From NCBI GenBank assembly GCA_035578175.1, contig JAQMRL010000006.1, positions 59,499,001 to 59,563,000 on the forward strand: a stretch of DNA of 64,000 nt, written 5' to 3'. Positions 22,246-34,779 of the stretch are shown piece after piece (positions within the stretch are counted from its first letter, which is position 1; every line of letters begins with the position of its first letter). The position numbers were made by a program, and so were the translations under genes. The DNA is from Catonia carolina (lineage: Eukaryota > Arthropoda > Insecta > Hemiptera > Achilidae). The notes under the pieces are model-generated. The model saw only the letters and a program-made list of their open reading frames with translations, was not told the DNA's origin and searched no databases.

Positions 22246-23774
22246 ATTATAAAACATAGTAAAAACCAATCAAATTTTATGTAATTCAGAGAGATTTCTA
22301 CAATGAAAGTTGTATTTAAAAAGACGTACCTACTCCAGAATAAGTACGATTTCAAACCATGTTCATAATACATTTAAATGAGTAGGATTATTAAGTTCCC
22401 ACAAAGAAATAGTCCTGTCTTTCTTTTTATCTATTTAAATGCTTGAATATTTCCAACTATTTTCTATTGTTGTAAATAAACTAACGTGTAAGTTATTTAA
22501 GTATAAGTAAAATGGTAAGGATTAAATTCGGGATAAATATTCTTTCAAGAGAAAAAGCATGGTTCACAAAAGAAAAAGAATGGGAAAAAGTTAAGATTAG
22601 TTATGGAAACCATTAACTTAACTACAGTGTGATCTATTAAATAGGTTTCCACAGTATTTTCTACATATCTGGACAAAAAGGCCTTAACATAAATCAATTT
22701 GTGGACAATGCAGTCAAAGACTCTCTCTTCTGTTGTGTTTTGTACAATGCAGACTTTACTTTTTTTTCTTATTTAAAAACTTCTCTTGTAATCTTGCATG
22801 TTCTTTCTCTTTCTGCCTCATTATATACATTTTCTTTCTCTTTTTATTCTAAGGTTATACTGTGCTTTACTACAGAAAAAAACACATGGTGTTAAAACCA
22901 CATGGTATAATGGAACTTTAACTTTTACAAGACCACATAAAAAGATCTTCAGCTCTAAGGATCGGCTTATATATATTTCTTGAACAATCATGTACCAACC
23001 TCTTACTTGTACTAAACCTATCCTGTTTCTAGCATTCACACTTATTTTCTGTTACCTTTATCTTTTGATTAGTTTATTTTTATTATTTTACATTTTTCAA
23101 ACAACCACAAAAGCATGTTATACAAAAGATCAATGAAATTTGTACTCAGATAGAATCCAAGAAAAATAAAATATTCCAATCGTAGTATCCAATATAATAC
23201 AATCGTAAAGACAAATAAATTGTTAACATAAAATCTTCAAACACATAAGATTTGATGGTTTTACATATCAAATAACAGATTGAAGAAAATAATCCCTATT
23301 TGATGCGGGTAGATTTAGTGTAATTCTATATTCAAATAGAATAATAAATTTCCTGGTTACAGACAAAAATATTTTAATAACCTTTGCAACCTAACTTGTA
23401 CTTACAGAAGTCTGAACACGGAACATGTTTAAAGGAAGATTAAAGTAAAAAATGTGTTATTTTTACTAGCGGTTTTTGGTTTTGTGTGTTTTAGGGGGAC
23501 CTGTAACCGATACATAGACGTGTTAAAATAATTATCACTCGTTTTCTAAAAATGTTTGTAAGAATAGCAGTAGAACGATATTCATTTTATTAAATCTTTT
23601 ACATATTATTTATTTATACATTAAGCGGAGAATCCATATGGCAGAGACGAGATTTTTGCGAAGGACTACGGGGTGTACACGCTTAGAAATTATAAGAAAT
23701 GAGGAAATAAGGTCTGAATTGAGTATTTACAAGTTGAACGAAAAGATAAAGGATTAAGATAAAGATAAAGGATT
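22246..23774. other. Unassigned AT-rich DNA
   Basis: Short overlapping frames at 22700-23040 have no motif. 'gggggacctgtaaccg' at about 23490 matches an end of the 62145-62352 candidate MITE, so a truncated copy may lie here. Confidence 0.3.
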
Positions 23775-23932
23775 ATAATGATGAAATTCGTTAATCTCAG
23801 AGGAGATAACTCTGACTAGTATATTTTACATCTCTATCTCTTCTGTTCTTAAACTCCATAACCATAAAATTGGTGGCCATGTGATGAAGAAATAGAATTA
23901 TTTTTTGTTCACTTCACCGCCTGTTAAGGGCA
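23775..23932 (-). repeat. R1, truncated copy
   Basis: R1 from 'atgaaattc-ttaatctcagaggagataactctgactagt' to 'gcctgttaagggca'. Confidence 0.7.
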
Positions 23933-23986
23933 CAAATAAAAATTATGAAAAGTGAACAATAAAAAAATTTAATTCATGACAACATA

Positions 23987-24897
23987 CGAGGTGTGGCTAT
24001 TAAATAACGAGACTACGTTGTAAAAAATTTTATTTTTATTTTATACATAATCACTTTTTGTCACCTTCAATATACACTCATTCTCTATCCCTACAACGCT
24101 CCATGCGAATTTTCCATTGTTAGAAACAGTGCTAGAAGTCATCTTCTGTCAGCTCCTTCAGGACGCGTGCCGCTCAAAAACGTTTGAAATGAAGCTCGCA
24201 AAACTTTTGTGCGCGATTGAAAATGACCCAAATTTTTGGGATTTTTTTGTGATGAAACTTGGTTTTTTGCTTATGATCCAGAAACGAAGCGCCAATCCAT
24301 GCACTGGAAGAGCCGAATTTCACCGAGAGCCAAAAGAGCTCTAATGAGCAAGTCAAAATTTAAAGCAATGATTATCGTTTTTTTATATCTATGGGATTGT
24401 GTATCTTCACTGGGTTCCTGAAAGTCACTAATCAATATTACTACCTTGAGTTACTTTCTAAATTACGTCAAAGAGTAAGGCAAAAATGCCCCGAAATGTA
24501 GCAGGACAAATCATGGTTCTCCACCCAGACAATGCGCCACCTCATTCCCCGTTATCTGTCAAGAGGTTCCTAGCCAAGTACAGCATCTCAGTGTTAGAAC
24601 ATCCACCTTATTCACCAGATCTTGCACTATGTGACTTTTACCTGTTTCCTTAGGTAAAATCTGCATTAAAAGGGATAAGATTTGAATCTGTCGAACCTGT
24701 AAAAGAGAAAGCGGCACGTGTCCTAAAGGAGCTGAGAGAAGATGACTTCCAGCACTGTTCCCAATAATGGAAAATTCGCATGGACCGTTGTAGGGATAGA
24801 GAAGGAGTGTATATTGAAAGTGACAATAAGTGATTATGTATAATATTAAAAAAACATTTTTACAACGTCATTCTCGTTATTTAATAGCTACAACTCG
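23987..24897 (+). mobile_element. Mariner with 5' end replaced by inverted 3' end
   Basis: TA flanks the element at 23985-23986 and 24898-24899. Its ends are a 'cgag-tgt-gctattaaataacgaga' inverted repeat. The middle holds decayed transposase: CDETWFFAYDPETKRQSMHW, then after frameshifts VLHPDNAPPHSPLSVKRF and YSPDLALCDFYLFP. The second and third aspartates are spaced 34 residues apart, the D34D signature of mariner transposases. The helix-turn-helix N-terminus is missing: 23987-24174 is instead the reverse complement of 24710-24897, i.e. a copy of the 3' coding end plus inverted repeat. The long inverted repeats are therefore about 188 bp. Stops and frameshifts make the transposase inactive. 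Confidence 0.92.
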
Positions 24898-24899
24898 TA

Positions 24900-26049
24900 T
24901 TTTTCCAAATTAATCAGCACATTTGTAGATGTGAAAGTGTTACTGCTACAAATAAAAAAATATATGTTAAAAATATATTCGGTTACAAAATTAAGTTAAC
25001 AAAGGTTATATTACATTCACACGTATAGCCAGACATTTTGTTGCTCACAAATAGCGGTTAAGGGAAACCATAGTTCATTTATGCTCTATATAGAGAATTT
25101 ATAATATTTATAAACCTATTCTAGTCACTCTTACCGTTACTATTATAAAATGTTGTTTCCTCAAGTTTCAGTGTCTTCGTACATCATATAAAGACAAAGT
25201 TAGGTAGCATCCTTGTATAAGAATATGGTGTGTATATATGCCTCTTGTGTCTTCTAATACAACTTATCATTGTGAAGATCAAGGCTCCCTCTGACGAAAG
25301 GTCGGAAGGTGCCTGTTTACATGCACTGATGGGGCACGAATTCGAGTTTTATTACTGACGATTCTTCAAAGGGACAGCCGACATTATATCTGAACTGTCT
25401 GGATGTCCTTACTTCATAGTTTTTCTTTTTTCTTTTCGTTTTTTGTTTGTTCTTTGAAATGAAAGATGATTTATTATAACGATCGTTTATAATAACGATT
25501 TGTTCAAATGAAAAAGTGTATCAAATGTAGGTTTCTCAGTTTTGTTCGCCTGTTCTTCTTCACTGATTAAGATTTCTATTTATTTACATCTGAATTTCAT
25601 ATTTTAATCTTTTATAGAATTATTAGATCAATATTTTAATAAATAAATGTGTAAAAATCCTATCAAGAGATGACGCGTATCATGGCTGGCGGCAATTTTG
25701 AAAAAGGCTTACCTTTGACATGTGACAAAAATCATTACGGATTTCTGTATCTATGCCTACTTTAGGAGAAATCGAATGATGCCATATTTGTTTCCAAATT
25801 CCAAATTTGATTTACTGACTTCAGGTTTTGGTCCACTTCCGGTCAAAACCGGAAATTAAACCCCAATTCAGGCCCACTATCTCTTTGAGTAGATTACGAA
25901 CCCGCAAACTGTTTGTTGCTATATCTTGTAGTTTCTGACACCTGGACGTGACGGACAGACGGACGTAGGAAAATGACAGAAATTATAATATTCTTTTAAA
26001 AATTGCCACCGCTAATATAACATTTTTTTTAAGCTTTATAGGTTTTTCA
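24900..26049. other. Unassigned DNA
   Basis: 25680-25990 resembles a dispersed repeat ('gtccacttccggtcaaaaccggaa', 'cgtgacggacagacggacg') but has no second copy in the window. Otherwise AT-rich. Confidence 0.3.
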
Positions 26050-26899
26050 ACTGCCCATAACAGCCAGATGGCGTGTCAGATTATTTACACTCAATCTGTT
26101 TGTTGCAGGGCTAAAATAAATAGTTCTGTTTCTTATTACATGGTCAGCCAATTAAATGACTGAATCATTTAAGAACAAAAGAGGTAGAGGTGTAAAAGAC
26201 ACTAATCAGAGTTCTCTGATCTCTTCTGAAAGTAATGAATTTCATTATACAGCCAGAGCTTGTGGGAAATGAAGTGAAGGTGTCATTTGCAGATTGAAAA
26301 ATATGTGCTTTTTAGTGGGCCCGGCATGCTGATAAGCGTAATTTTCCACTCAGTGAGGAAGACAATGGTAAACCATCTTTTTTTTTTTTTTTTTTTACAA
26401 TATAGTATTTCTTTTGCAATCAGTTAATAAATACAATAACTTTAAGCAAATATGAGAAAATCTTAGTAATGTCCTTAGTATTAAAACACAAACGACACTC
26501 AGTAGTGTGTTTGAAAAAGACCAAACTGTGAAGAAACAAAAAAATATATCTATACAAAACCAAACTTGATGAATCGTGAATCAACATCCCGAAACACAAA
26601 GTGTTGAAGCTGGAGATGACAATGACGATGGTAGAGATGAAAACGACGCCAATTATGAGACGCTGATGATTAGTAGTTGAAGTAGAAAAGATAAAAATAA
26701 AAAATTTAAATGACTAACAAAATCGTAGAGGTAAGTCCAGTGGTTTAAAGCGTTTCAGTCTGTAAGTATCTTCGCTGTTGTCCAGGAGGCTAATCGCTAA
26801 TGGATTCTGATGGTCTTCTAGTTTTTACTAACTAACTCTTCTTTTTACTGAGTAAAACCTCTACGGGTTCACACCAGCCTTTCGGCTGATGACCTAAAC
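26050..26899 (+). repeat. R1, interrupted copy with acidic-tail block
   Basis: 26050-26380 is R1 from 'gcccataacagccaga' to 'ggaagacaatggtaaacca'. A T-run and the block at 26480-26740 follow, encoding the acidic frame VEAGDDNDDGRDENDANYE and ending with a stop. R1 then resumes at about 26842 ('tttttactgagtaaaacctctacgggttcacaccagcc' with the terminal hairpin). The block is the same as that next to R1 at 2849-3860, so an extended R1 version carrying a coding tail may exist. Confidence 0.65.
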
Positions 26900-28210
26900 C
26901 ACAGGTTTGTCAAGATGAATATTTATCCGTCTTGATGTATGGCATACAAACATAGATTCTGAGTTGTTTGCAATCCATGAATTGCTAAGAAAAATCGGGT
27001 GTAAAACAGTCTCACGACTTTCTATTGTCAATGTAAATAATGAAAAATGTAACCTATGTTTAATCTCATTAGACAACAATGTAAAATGGAAAATTACTTG
27101 CTTTACTTTAAGCGGGGATTGTACAATCGCATCCCGAACCTCAACCTCCACCTCAGTCTGTTCCACCAATCCTCCTCCTCCAGCCATCACTCCTGCATAA
27201 CCTTTCTCACCCCTTCTTTACAAGTTCCGCAAGGACTACTTCTCTTCCTCCGGCCGGCTGGCTTGTAGTTAAAACCTACCTGTCTACCTAAAATTAAAAG
27301 ACTAAAACCTAAGGAAAATCATTAATTCACACTAAATTGTGTTTTGTAGAAAAGTTTCTTTAAATTCAAGTCGTAGGTTTTTTTATTTTCCAAGGATTAG
27401 GAGGAGGGGAGAAGGAGGAAAAGTAAAGAAAATTGGGATAAGGAGGAGATGAAGGATATGAAGGGAGAAACAAGAGGAGGAGAACTATAGAGGATAAAAG
27501 TGGAAAATTACAATTATTTGGAAACGGACATTAGTTGTTACAAAATTAAAAATAATTACACAATAATTAGTGTCATTTTGTAAATTATTTTTATGCTATA
27601 CCTCCAGCCATTTATGTTGTGCGGGCGAGTTTCTTTTACATACTAAACCTGCCTAGTAGTATCATTTTAATTGCATAAGTAAGCTACTATAACAGACCAA
27701 AAGATATTAAAAAATATTTTGAAAAACTAAACTTTCATAACTGAATATTTCTGGAAATTTATGTTGGCTTCTTTATGCTGCACTAACATTATTTCGCATG
27801 TAGGCCTTCATTAAAAAAGTTTATTAGCAATTTAAAAACAAATTAACCATCATTTTATTTTTATCGTCTGGTTTTATTACGTTAATAAATTGTGTAAATT
27901 TTTTTTGACAGATGACGGTATCGTAAACTGTATCATTTTTACCAAATAAAATTGTTCACCATTTATATATTTTTATCTTTTGTAAAATTATAAGCTTAAT
28001 TTTATTTTTGTACACTGTTAATCAGATGTTGTAACAGTAGGTTATTTGCCAATTACTAGCTATCTCAAATAATCAAAGAAAAGAAATTAACGCCTTTCTA
28101 TTCTCTTCTCACTTGTACATTATTTTAAACAATTTATTTTCTTACCGGAAAAATTACCTTCCTTTGGAATGTACAGATTTTCTTTAAATCTCTAATGACA
28201 ATTGATTGTA
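26900..28210. other. Unassigned DNA
   Basis: Overlapping frames on both strands at 26894-27268 have no domain I recognise. 27395-27500 is purine-rich (GGA/GAA). The rest is AT-rich. Confidence 0.3.
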
Positions 28211-28490
28211 AATTGCAATCTGTTCTATTTAAGAACAATAAGCAACCCCATGACGCAATCAGTTGAGGATGTTATAAATGATGCGTAGTTTTGTACTGAT
28301 TTAAGCTGATCATTTCTGAGACTGTGTGGTTAATTGAACCCCAACCATCAAAGTACACCAGGAAGCTCTGTCTAATATCAAAATCCGTATAAAAGTAACT
28401 ACTTTTTCTGAATTTGACCCAAGGAATATTGGTCTGTGAAAATCAGTTGACACTTTCGGCGACGGCTTTATCACTATACCAAACTTTGGT
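28211..28490 (-). mobile_element. SINE S1 copy
   Basis: Reading the minus strand: the start at about 28490, 'gtcgtcgccgaaagtg', 'ttacttttatacggattttgat', 'ggtgtactttgatggttggggttcaattaacca', and the end 'cattgcaatttac'. The B-box region is diverged. A plus-strand 'ggtctagtggtaa' A-box-like motif begins right at the head (28487), as if a second copy were placed head to head. Confidence 0.7.
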
Positions 28491-28659
28491 CTAGTGGTAA
28501 TCTTTGGGGTAGTTATCCCCTTTCTACTTTAGAAGAAAATAGTCAAAATTTAAATGCTCTACTTATACTTGGTAGATATTTTTCAGATTATACATTTTCA
28601 TTTCTAGAAACTATTTGGGTAAGTACGAAAACTTTCTAACTTATTTCTATATATATAGT

Positions 28660-28935
28660 GGCGACTATTTACAACACTATGGGTCGTTTGTCGCAGTCAA
28701 AACGCCATTTTTGCCTGTCTTGCCATGACTCCTCCTCCATGTTTCTTCTCCCCATGGCTCTGTCAATACCTTCCATCCATCTCCCTCTCGGTCTTCCTCT
28801 TTTTCTATTTCGCTGCGGTCTCCAGTTCCACGCCTTCAGTGGGATTCGTACGTTGCTCATTCTTCGCATGTGACCATACCAGTGCAGTTGTTTTCTCTCA
28901 ATACGGTCTATTATTGAGTCTTCAATGCCCATTCT
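28660..28935 (-). mobile_element. LINE ORF2 C-terminal fragment
   Basis: The minus frame reads MGIEDSIIDRIERKQLHWYG, HMRRMSNVRIPLKAWNW and a basic RNRKRGRPRGRWMEGIDRAM block, then an -RQKW-FD ending. This is the conserved end of a large group of insect and other LINEs ('DRIE-KRL-WYGHV-RM---RLPK', 'RGRPR-RW-DGI--AM'). No stop interrupts these 87 codons, but the reverse transcriptase is absent. Confidence 0.85.
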
Positions 28936-28991
28936 TTACTTATTTCTTACTTATTTCTTGTTGCTTATTTATTAATATGTTGTTCTTTTGG

Positions 28992-29383
28992 TCAACAGCC
29001 AAATGGCTGGTTTGAATCTCTAGAAGTATTACTAAGTTATGTAAAACGAGGAGTGAGGTGATTACCATTGCCTTCTTCACTGAGTACAAAAGTAGCCTAT
29101 GCTTATCAGCATGCCAGGTCCTCCGAAAAGCATCTACGCTGTACCCTGAAAATGACTTCTTCACTTCATTCATCATAGAGTCTGGCTGTATAATGAAATT
29201 CATTACTTTAAGGGGAGATAACTCTGACTAGTGTATTTTACACCTCTACCTCTTTTTTTCTTAAATAGTTAGTCACATAATTGGCTGACCACTATAATAA
29301 GAACTGAGTTATTTTTTGTTGCCCTGGAATTAGCAGATCCGAGTGCAGATAATTTAATACTCCACCTGCCTGTTATAGGCGTA
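28992..29383 (-). repeat. R1, near full-length copy
   Basis: Hairpin end 'cagccaaatggctg' (29000-29013), core 'ttaccattgccttcttcactgag', and 'acctgcctgttataggc' at the other end. Confidence 0.8.
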
Positions 29384-29500
29384 TTTATTATTATAGCAAG
29401 TAGTAAGATTAGCATGGACTACAGAATAGTTGCACTACAGCATACAAGCTAAATGTCATCCAAAGGTACCAAAACAAGGTGATCAGGAATTGTGTAAATG

Positions 29501-30451
29501 CTCCAACCTAGAGTCCGTCTACGCTAAGAGTACTCCGACGTAGGCAACCAGCAAAACAAGTGAGCATGCGCATTAATTAAAAATACGCACGGGATGATCA
29601 AAAATAACAATTCCATACAACACTAATTCGCTCTAACCTTAATACTATAATGAAAACACGTTCAAATCATCTGTTAGAAAATATTTTATAAATCTACCAT
29701 TAGTTTAGGCTACCATTAATAACTAAAACTTTTACTATTGTTACTCTTACATTGTTATATTTCGTTACATTATTTACTATTATTACATTATTATTTATGG
29801 TTAGTAGGTTTTTAATAAAGACTCAGTTTTATTTTTGGTCACAAGTAATAGGCCTAATATAAGACTAATGCGCTTGAATTATAACAGGAGAGTAAACAAT
29901 TCCAGTGATTAGTTGTTTCATTTCAGATTGTTAATTTCATATTGTAAAAATAATTTATGTCTGTGACTAGTTTAATACAACTGTTTTCACATGCCCGTGT
30001 TTAACTCATTTTTAGTTTCATCAGGTATCTTTTGGAATTGTATAGGTTCGTTTCGATTTTGTTTGTAGACTGAAGTTGAAAAATTTTGAAAGCTGTGTTT
30101 TGTTAACATGCGTGATAGTGAAAGTGTTGAGTTTATGAAACATAAAAGCGGTAACCATTAAAAAGTAGAAAAAAATTGTTTTGTTAAATGTAACTGTTAA
30201 AATAATAAATTAAGGAGTCTCTTCATGAAACTACAATAATTACAAGTAATCTGAATGCTATAATTGAAAACGCTTATAGGATTATGTTTATTTTAGCTGG
30301 ATGTAGATATTTTCATGATGGAACGTAGTTCAAGATAATTGTGTCAAGGGGAGAGGTAGATACGCCCTAACTAGTGTAAAACTTTCGTTTACAACCTATA
30401 GAAGCTTGCCTCGCGCGGAGTACTCTTACAGTAGACAGACTATAGTTGGAG
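29501..30451. mobile_element. Non-autonomous DNA transposon, 951 bp
   Basis: 29501-29547 pairs with the complement of 30405-30451: 'ctccaac-ta-agtc-gtctac--taagagtactcc' followed by 'aggcaa', about 46 bp with few mismatches. The interior is AT-rich with no transposase. 'gagcatgcgcatta' near the left end is shared with the MITE at 21601. No clear target duplication was found, so the superfamily is undecided. Confidence 0.75.
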
Positions 30452-30659
30452 TATGCTCACAACAGTGGATATCCACTGTGATTTGCAAATGACTTCAATA
30501 GTTAACGAGATGTGTCAAAGTTCCAAGAAGCATGAAGATCACCACATTGACGAACTTCAATTGTTAGACATTATTCTGATCGTTAGAGGACTGTAAAGGT
30601 CAAAAACTGTTGATTTAGTGTAGTAGACATATTAACAGCATGAGTAAAATTCAAAAACA

Positions 30660-30830
30660 AACTGTTATTAATTAAATTTTGCGGCATTCCCTCGTGATTA
30701 AAATTAGATTATATTTTTCATTTTACATTGTTTAGTAATGATTAAACATAGGTTATGTTTTATTATATATATTGGCAAGCGAAAGTCGTATGAATATTTC
30801 ACACCAAATTTTTATTATTTAAAATCGAAA
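30660..30830 (+). repeat. R2, 3' partial copy
   Basis: 'cgtgattaaaat-agattat', 'aggttatgttttatta', 'attggcaagcgaaagt' and 'atttcacacca' align with the end of R2 at 14235-14370. Confidence 0.6.
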
Positions 30831-31640
30831 TGTAAAAAATAATAAATAGTAATTTGAAGTGTTTTTAACTTTAATTTTAAGTAAAATATATTTTTATTCA
30901 TGGGGGTTCGAGAACCGAATACACTACCAACAACAAATCTCTTGGACTAAATAGATTAACTTGTAAATTAAAATTCCACGAATATTTTTTTTATGAAAAT
31001 AAAATTAAAAGTAACTAATATTTTATGTTGTTATAAAATTTGGACAGCAGGAGATTGTTCTTAATTTAAAATTTATTTGTTTATTTAAAATGGAAAAAGG
31101 ATAGAGGAACGGGGTACGGTGTTAATAGAGGTTTTAGTTTTGCAAATAAGAAACTTGTTGAAGAAGTGACTTTAACGGTGGTATAGTAAAGGAGTGGACC
31201 AATGATTGCACTTCTCTTGCTCTGTAAAAACAACCATCGCCTCACCATCCTCAACTCGCGTGCTACAAGTCTATAAAAATCCTTTTTAAACATTCAAAAG
31301 ACTTGATGTATTTATTCTTCAACGATAATTGACTCATAATAATCTCTACACGTACTCGAATAAATCATTCTCGTAAATTAGGATTTTTAATTTATAAGTT
31401 AGTTATATGTTACATATGCCACCAAACGAGCCCCTTTCCTTCCTCACCACCATCGACCCCCCCCCCCCCCACCTTTTTTGAATTTAATATCCTTCATCTA
31501 ATATTTACTTTTCCATTTACCACTTAAAAAAAACAATTGAAATTTGTGTTAGCTGTAATTGTATTTACAATAACATTTGGATATGACAAAATTTCCAAAA
31601 TCATTTAAATGTAAACTTATACATAAGATAATAAATGTTG
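30831..31640. other. Unassigned DNA with poly(C) tract
   Basis: A run of about 15 C lies at 31458-31472. The 70-codon minus frame at 31081-31293 has no motif. Confidence 0.3.
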
Positions 31641-32027
31641 TTTAGGTCATCAGCCGAAAGTTTGGTTTGAATTTATAGAAGTTTTACTAAGTTAAACGAG
31701 GAGAAGGTGGTTTACAATTGCCTTCCACACTGAGTGGAAAAGTACGCTTATCAGCTTGCCGGACCCTCTGAAAAGCACATATTTTCCACTGTGCAAATTA
31801 AACCTTCACTTTATTCACCACAGGGTCTGGCTGTATAATAAAATTCATAACTTTCAGAGGAGATAACTCTGATCAGTGTCTTTTACACCTCTACCTCTTC
31901 TGTTCTTGAGTGATTCAGTCATTAATTGGCTGATTATGTGATAAGAAACAGAACTATTTATTTTAGCCCTGCAACGAACAGATTGACAGTAAATAATCTG
32001 ACACTCCACCTGTCTGTTATAGGCACA
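31641..32027 (-). repeat. R1, near full-length copy
   Basis: From 'gtttaggtcatcagccgaaag' through 'ggtggtttacaattgccttcc-cactgag' to 'acctgtctgttataggca'. Confidence 0.8.
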
Positions 32028-33057
32028 GATAATAAACATGGTCGGAAAATCGAGCTAACTTTCCAACAAATTTTTTACCCGTTCAATATTTTACTCACTT
32101 TGTGTCATATTTCGATGCTGTAGGCTTGTTAATATTCTAACAATTACAAGACTACAAAATCTTTTTTTTATATAGACCTACCGGTTGTCCCACGGAATTT
32201 GAAACATAAATGAAAATTGTATTGATTTTCATTAATTCCTAATGTTCTATTCCCATGAATAAATGAAGACTTGTTATAATGAGAAATCATAAGAAAATGT
32301 TTAGATTTTTAAAAAAATTCAATTTTGAAACATTTTAAGCTGTATTTTAGCTTAAAATACATAAATACACAAATTTGTAAACCGTTATCTATTTAAGTAT
32401 TGTAAATTTTATGAAGTATTTGCGTTGCATGTTCTAGAATAATGGTAGAGTCATCTTCTGTAGGGAGAGTAATTTGGAGGTTCGAATCCATCTGCGGTAA
32501 AAGAAATTTATTGTTAAAAATTATCGGATTTTTTTAAAAATTTTGACAATTTTGTTTCCACATCTAAAATTATTGCAACAACCAGCTTCTCTGGAAATTA
32601 TATGTTATTGAAAAAAATACCGAATTTTCTTAAAAAAAAAACAATTTTTTAACTAATTAACTTAGCTGAAATAAGTAGTCTTTAATAATGGCAATAATAA
32701 ATAATAAACTTATTAATATTAATAAGTACCAATATTTATTTTTTTCTAAATTTAAATTTAAATAGTAGCCTACCTATAAAAATTATAAACACAATATTTA
32801 TTTTTTTTATTTTATTAACTTAATAGTAAAACAGAATTAATTTTTCAAAATTTAATTAATATTTCATTTTATTTTATATTTTTCCCAAAGTCATTATGTA
32901 GTTTCTGGAGTTGTAATTGCAACAATTAAAAATAAATTTGTCGTGGACCAATCATCGTACAGTAAAGATGGAATTTTAAGTTTTATTTCAATTAGCAGTA
33001 TAATTTATTAATTAATTAGAATTATGTTAGCGGAATGATTCAAATTCACACAATTAA
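32028..33057. other. AT-rich DNA with a weak tRNA-like motif
   Basis: At about 32440-32500, 'aatggtagag' followed 34 bases later by GGTTCGAATCC looks like tRNA A and B boxes. The T-stem has a mismatch and no acceptor or D-stem pairing is convincing, so it is at best a tRNA-derived relic. The rest is very AT-rich. Confidence 0.3.
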
Positions 33058-33300
33058 CCGTTACAAGCTGTTTAACAGATGATTTTTAGAAACGAAGGTT
33101 CCTGGTTCAAATTCAGTAAAGGTTTTACACTTTTATACGGATTTTGAATAGTAGACAGTGGTTACCGGTGTACTTTGATAGTTGAGGTTCAATTAACCAT
33201 ACTCTTTCAGGAATGGTTGGCCTATACCGACCTGTGAAGTTCATCCTCACTCTCTTGCACAGCCCACAAATCATCCGCAAACAGTGAAGCATTCAATAGC
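33058..33300 (+). mobile_element. SINE S1, partial copy
   Basis: 'agctgtttaacag', B-box-like 'ctggttcaaattc', 'acttttatacggattttgaat', 'gtggttaccggtgtactttgat', and 'ggttcaattaaccatactctttcaggaatgg'. The head with the A box and the 3' end are missing. Confidence 0.75.
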
Positions 33301-34457
33301 AAAGCAAATAGTAAATCATTCAAATCATAACTTCGTAGGCATTATTAACAAAAAAAATTAATAACTTTTGTGTGAGTTCTACAGAGATGGGGCTTTCAGA
33401 TTAGACTGAGACTTTTAAGAAAGAATGATAAAAAATTGTCTACTGACAGGTAGCGGTAGAAAGATTCAATAATCGATAGTGCTAAGTATGAATGATTCTG
33501 GCTAGATCAACAATCGATAGGTCTAATGTTAAAGAAAGACTATTCTTTTCTTTCTAAATATAGAATAAAGGTAAAAGAATAATAGAAAATAAATAAAAAA
33601 GGGAAGATAAAAAAGACGGAGAATATAATCATAGAAACGTAAGAAAAAGATAGAAATATAGTATTGTCACGGATATGCTATGCCCCCGTCTGTGTAATAA
33701 AAAGTAAAAAAAACACCCCCATCCGTAAGAGAACGCGCTGGTAAACAATGGACACATGATTGAAGCGTGCCGTGTCAAAGGTTATGTTGGAACTGATTGT
33801 TAAAAAGGACTGTAAAAACGGCCAAGCCCAATACTCACACACGCTTAAACATAATGTATACAAAACGAGACGATCTTGAAAGTTTTAATCATAAAAAATA
33901 ATAGTAATGATGAAATCCTGATAATTATTAAAAATTTTTATTTTTACAATTCTCTGGCAAAAAGTGGAAAAACTTTAATTTTGTTTGTATCACTTCGGAT
34001 TCTGGAATACTTATATGACCATGAAAAGACTGACTGAACAGCCGAATTTAGTCTACCCCAAAATAATAACTTCTTTCAATTACAAAAAGCCTTTTTTTGT
34101 ATCCGAGGCGACGAGAAAAACTCATGTTCACTCCTACACAGTGGGTAAGTACTGTTGGACTCAATTGAGGCGTCCTCGTCCAGTCCCAAAGAGGTCACAA
34201 CCGTCTACTAACTAAAAACCCGCCCCCTGGCCACTTCATCTGACATCAGCAGAACTCCTCCACCTCCCTCGGAACTGTTAACATAATTATAATAATAGTC
34301 TACTAAAAGGGAAATGTCGAGTTAAAATTTACACACTGTCAGCGGAGCGTGGAAGAGAATCGTACCCTAATTCCCCCTCGCTGTCACTGACCAACATTCA
34401 CTCTCTTACTTTTATTCATCTCTTTCATCACAAGCTCAGAAAATAAGTGTGTTTATT
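33301..34457. other. Unassigned DNA
   Basis: Short frames (33678-33863 minus, 33985-34215 plus) carry no motif. 34140-34270 is GC-richer than its surroundings. Nothing could be assigned. Confidence 0.3.
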
Positions 34458-34721
34458 TTATGAGGTTGGGATAGAATTTACTAACAGTAAGTTAAGGCGA
34501 TTCTGTTGGTCTCCAGATGTCTCCTCCCACCGTATTCTCTCGATCAATTTCTCTGCAAACTGAGTGATCAATTTCCAGCTCTCCTCATCTCGCAGCATCG
34601 CTGCCCCCACTCTCTCTGGGCTCCCTAGTGCAATTGAAAAAAAGACTTGATACTCTACTACAGTTTCAGTCGTCTTTGTGCGATTCCTGGTAGATCGGGA
34701 GAATTCATGTTGCGTAGCCAT
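34458..34721 (-). CDS. Unrecognised 87-residue ORF beside a Jockey remnant
   Basis: It starts MATQHEFSRSTRNRTKTTET and ends at a TAA overlapped by AATAAA at about 34451-34456, a possible poly(A) signal. The composition is protein-like: charged, with Trp in SWKLITQF and RIRWEETS. I recognise no domain. It lies directly downstream, on the same strand, of a decayed Jockey ORF2 (34780-35130), where the family's C-terminal codons would be, so it may be a continuation or an unrelated sequence. Because only one copy is visible, a chance frame remains possible. Confidence 0.3.
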   Translation of the reverse strand: MATQHEFSRSTRNRTKTTETVVEYQVFFSIALGSPERVGAAMLRDEESWKLITQFAEKLIERIRWEETSGDQQNRLNLLLVNSIPTS

Positions 34722-34779
34722 TATTATGATTTTGAAGTTTGTTTCTGAACCTGCGGTACAATTTTAGAAATGTGTCCTT

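Noticed and set aside
26894..27268. Exon-like overlapping frames
   Set aside because: No recognisable domain and comparable open frames exist on both strands; no splice or promoter support.
32440..32500. Functional tRNA gene
   Set aside because: B-box-like GGTTCGAATCC is present but the T-stem is mismatched and no acceptor or D-stem pairing could be made.
33660..33860. LTR-like unit starting TGTCACGG and ending TATACA
   Set aside because: Flanking bases do not form a target duplication and no TATA/poly(A) order was seen.
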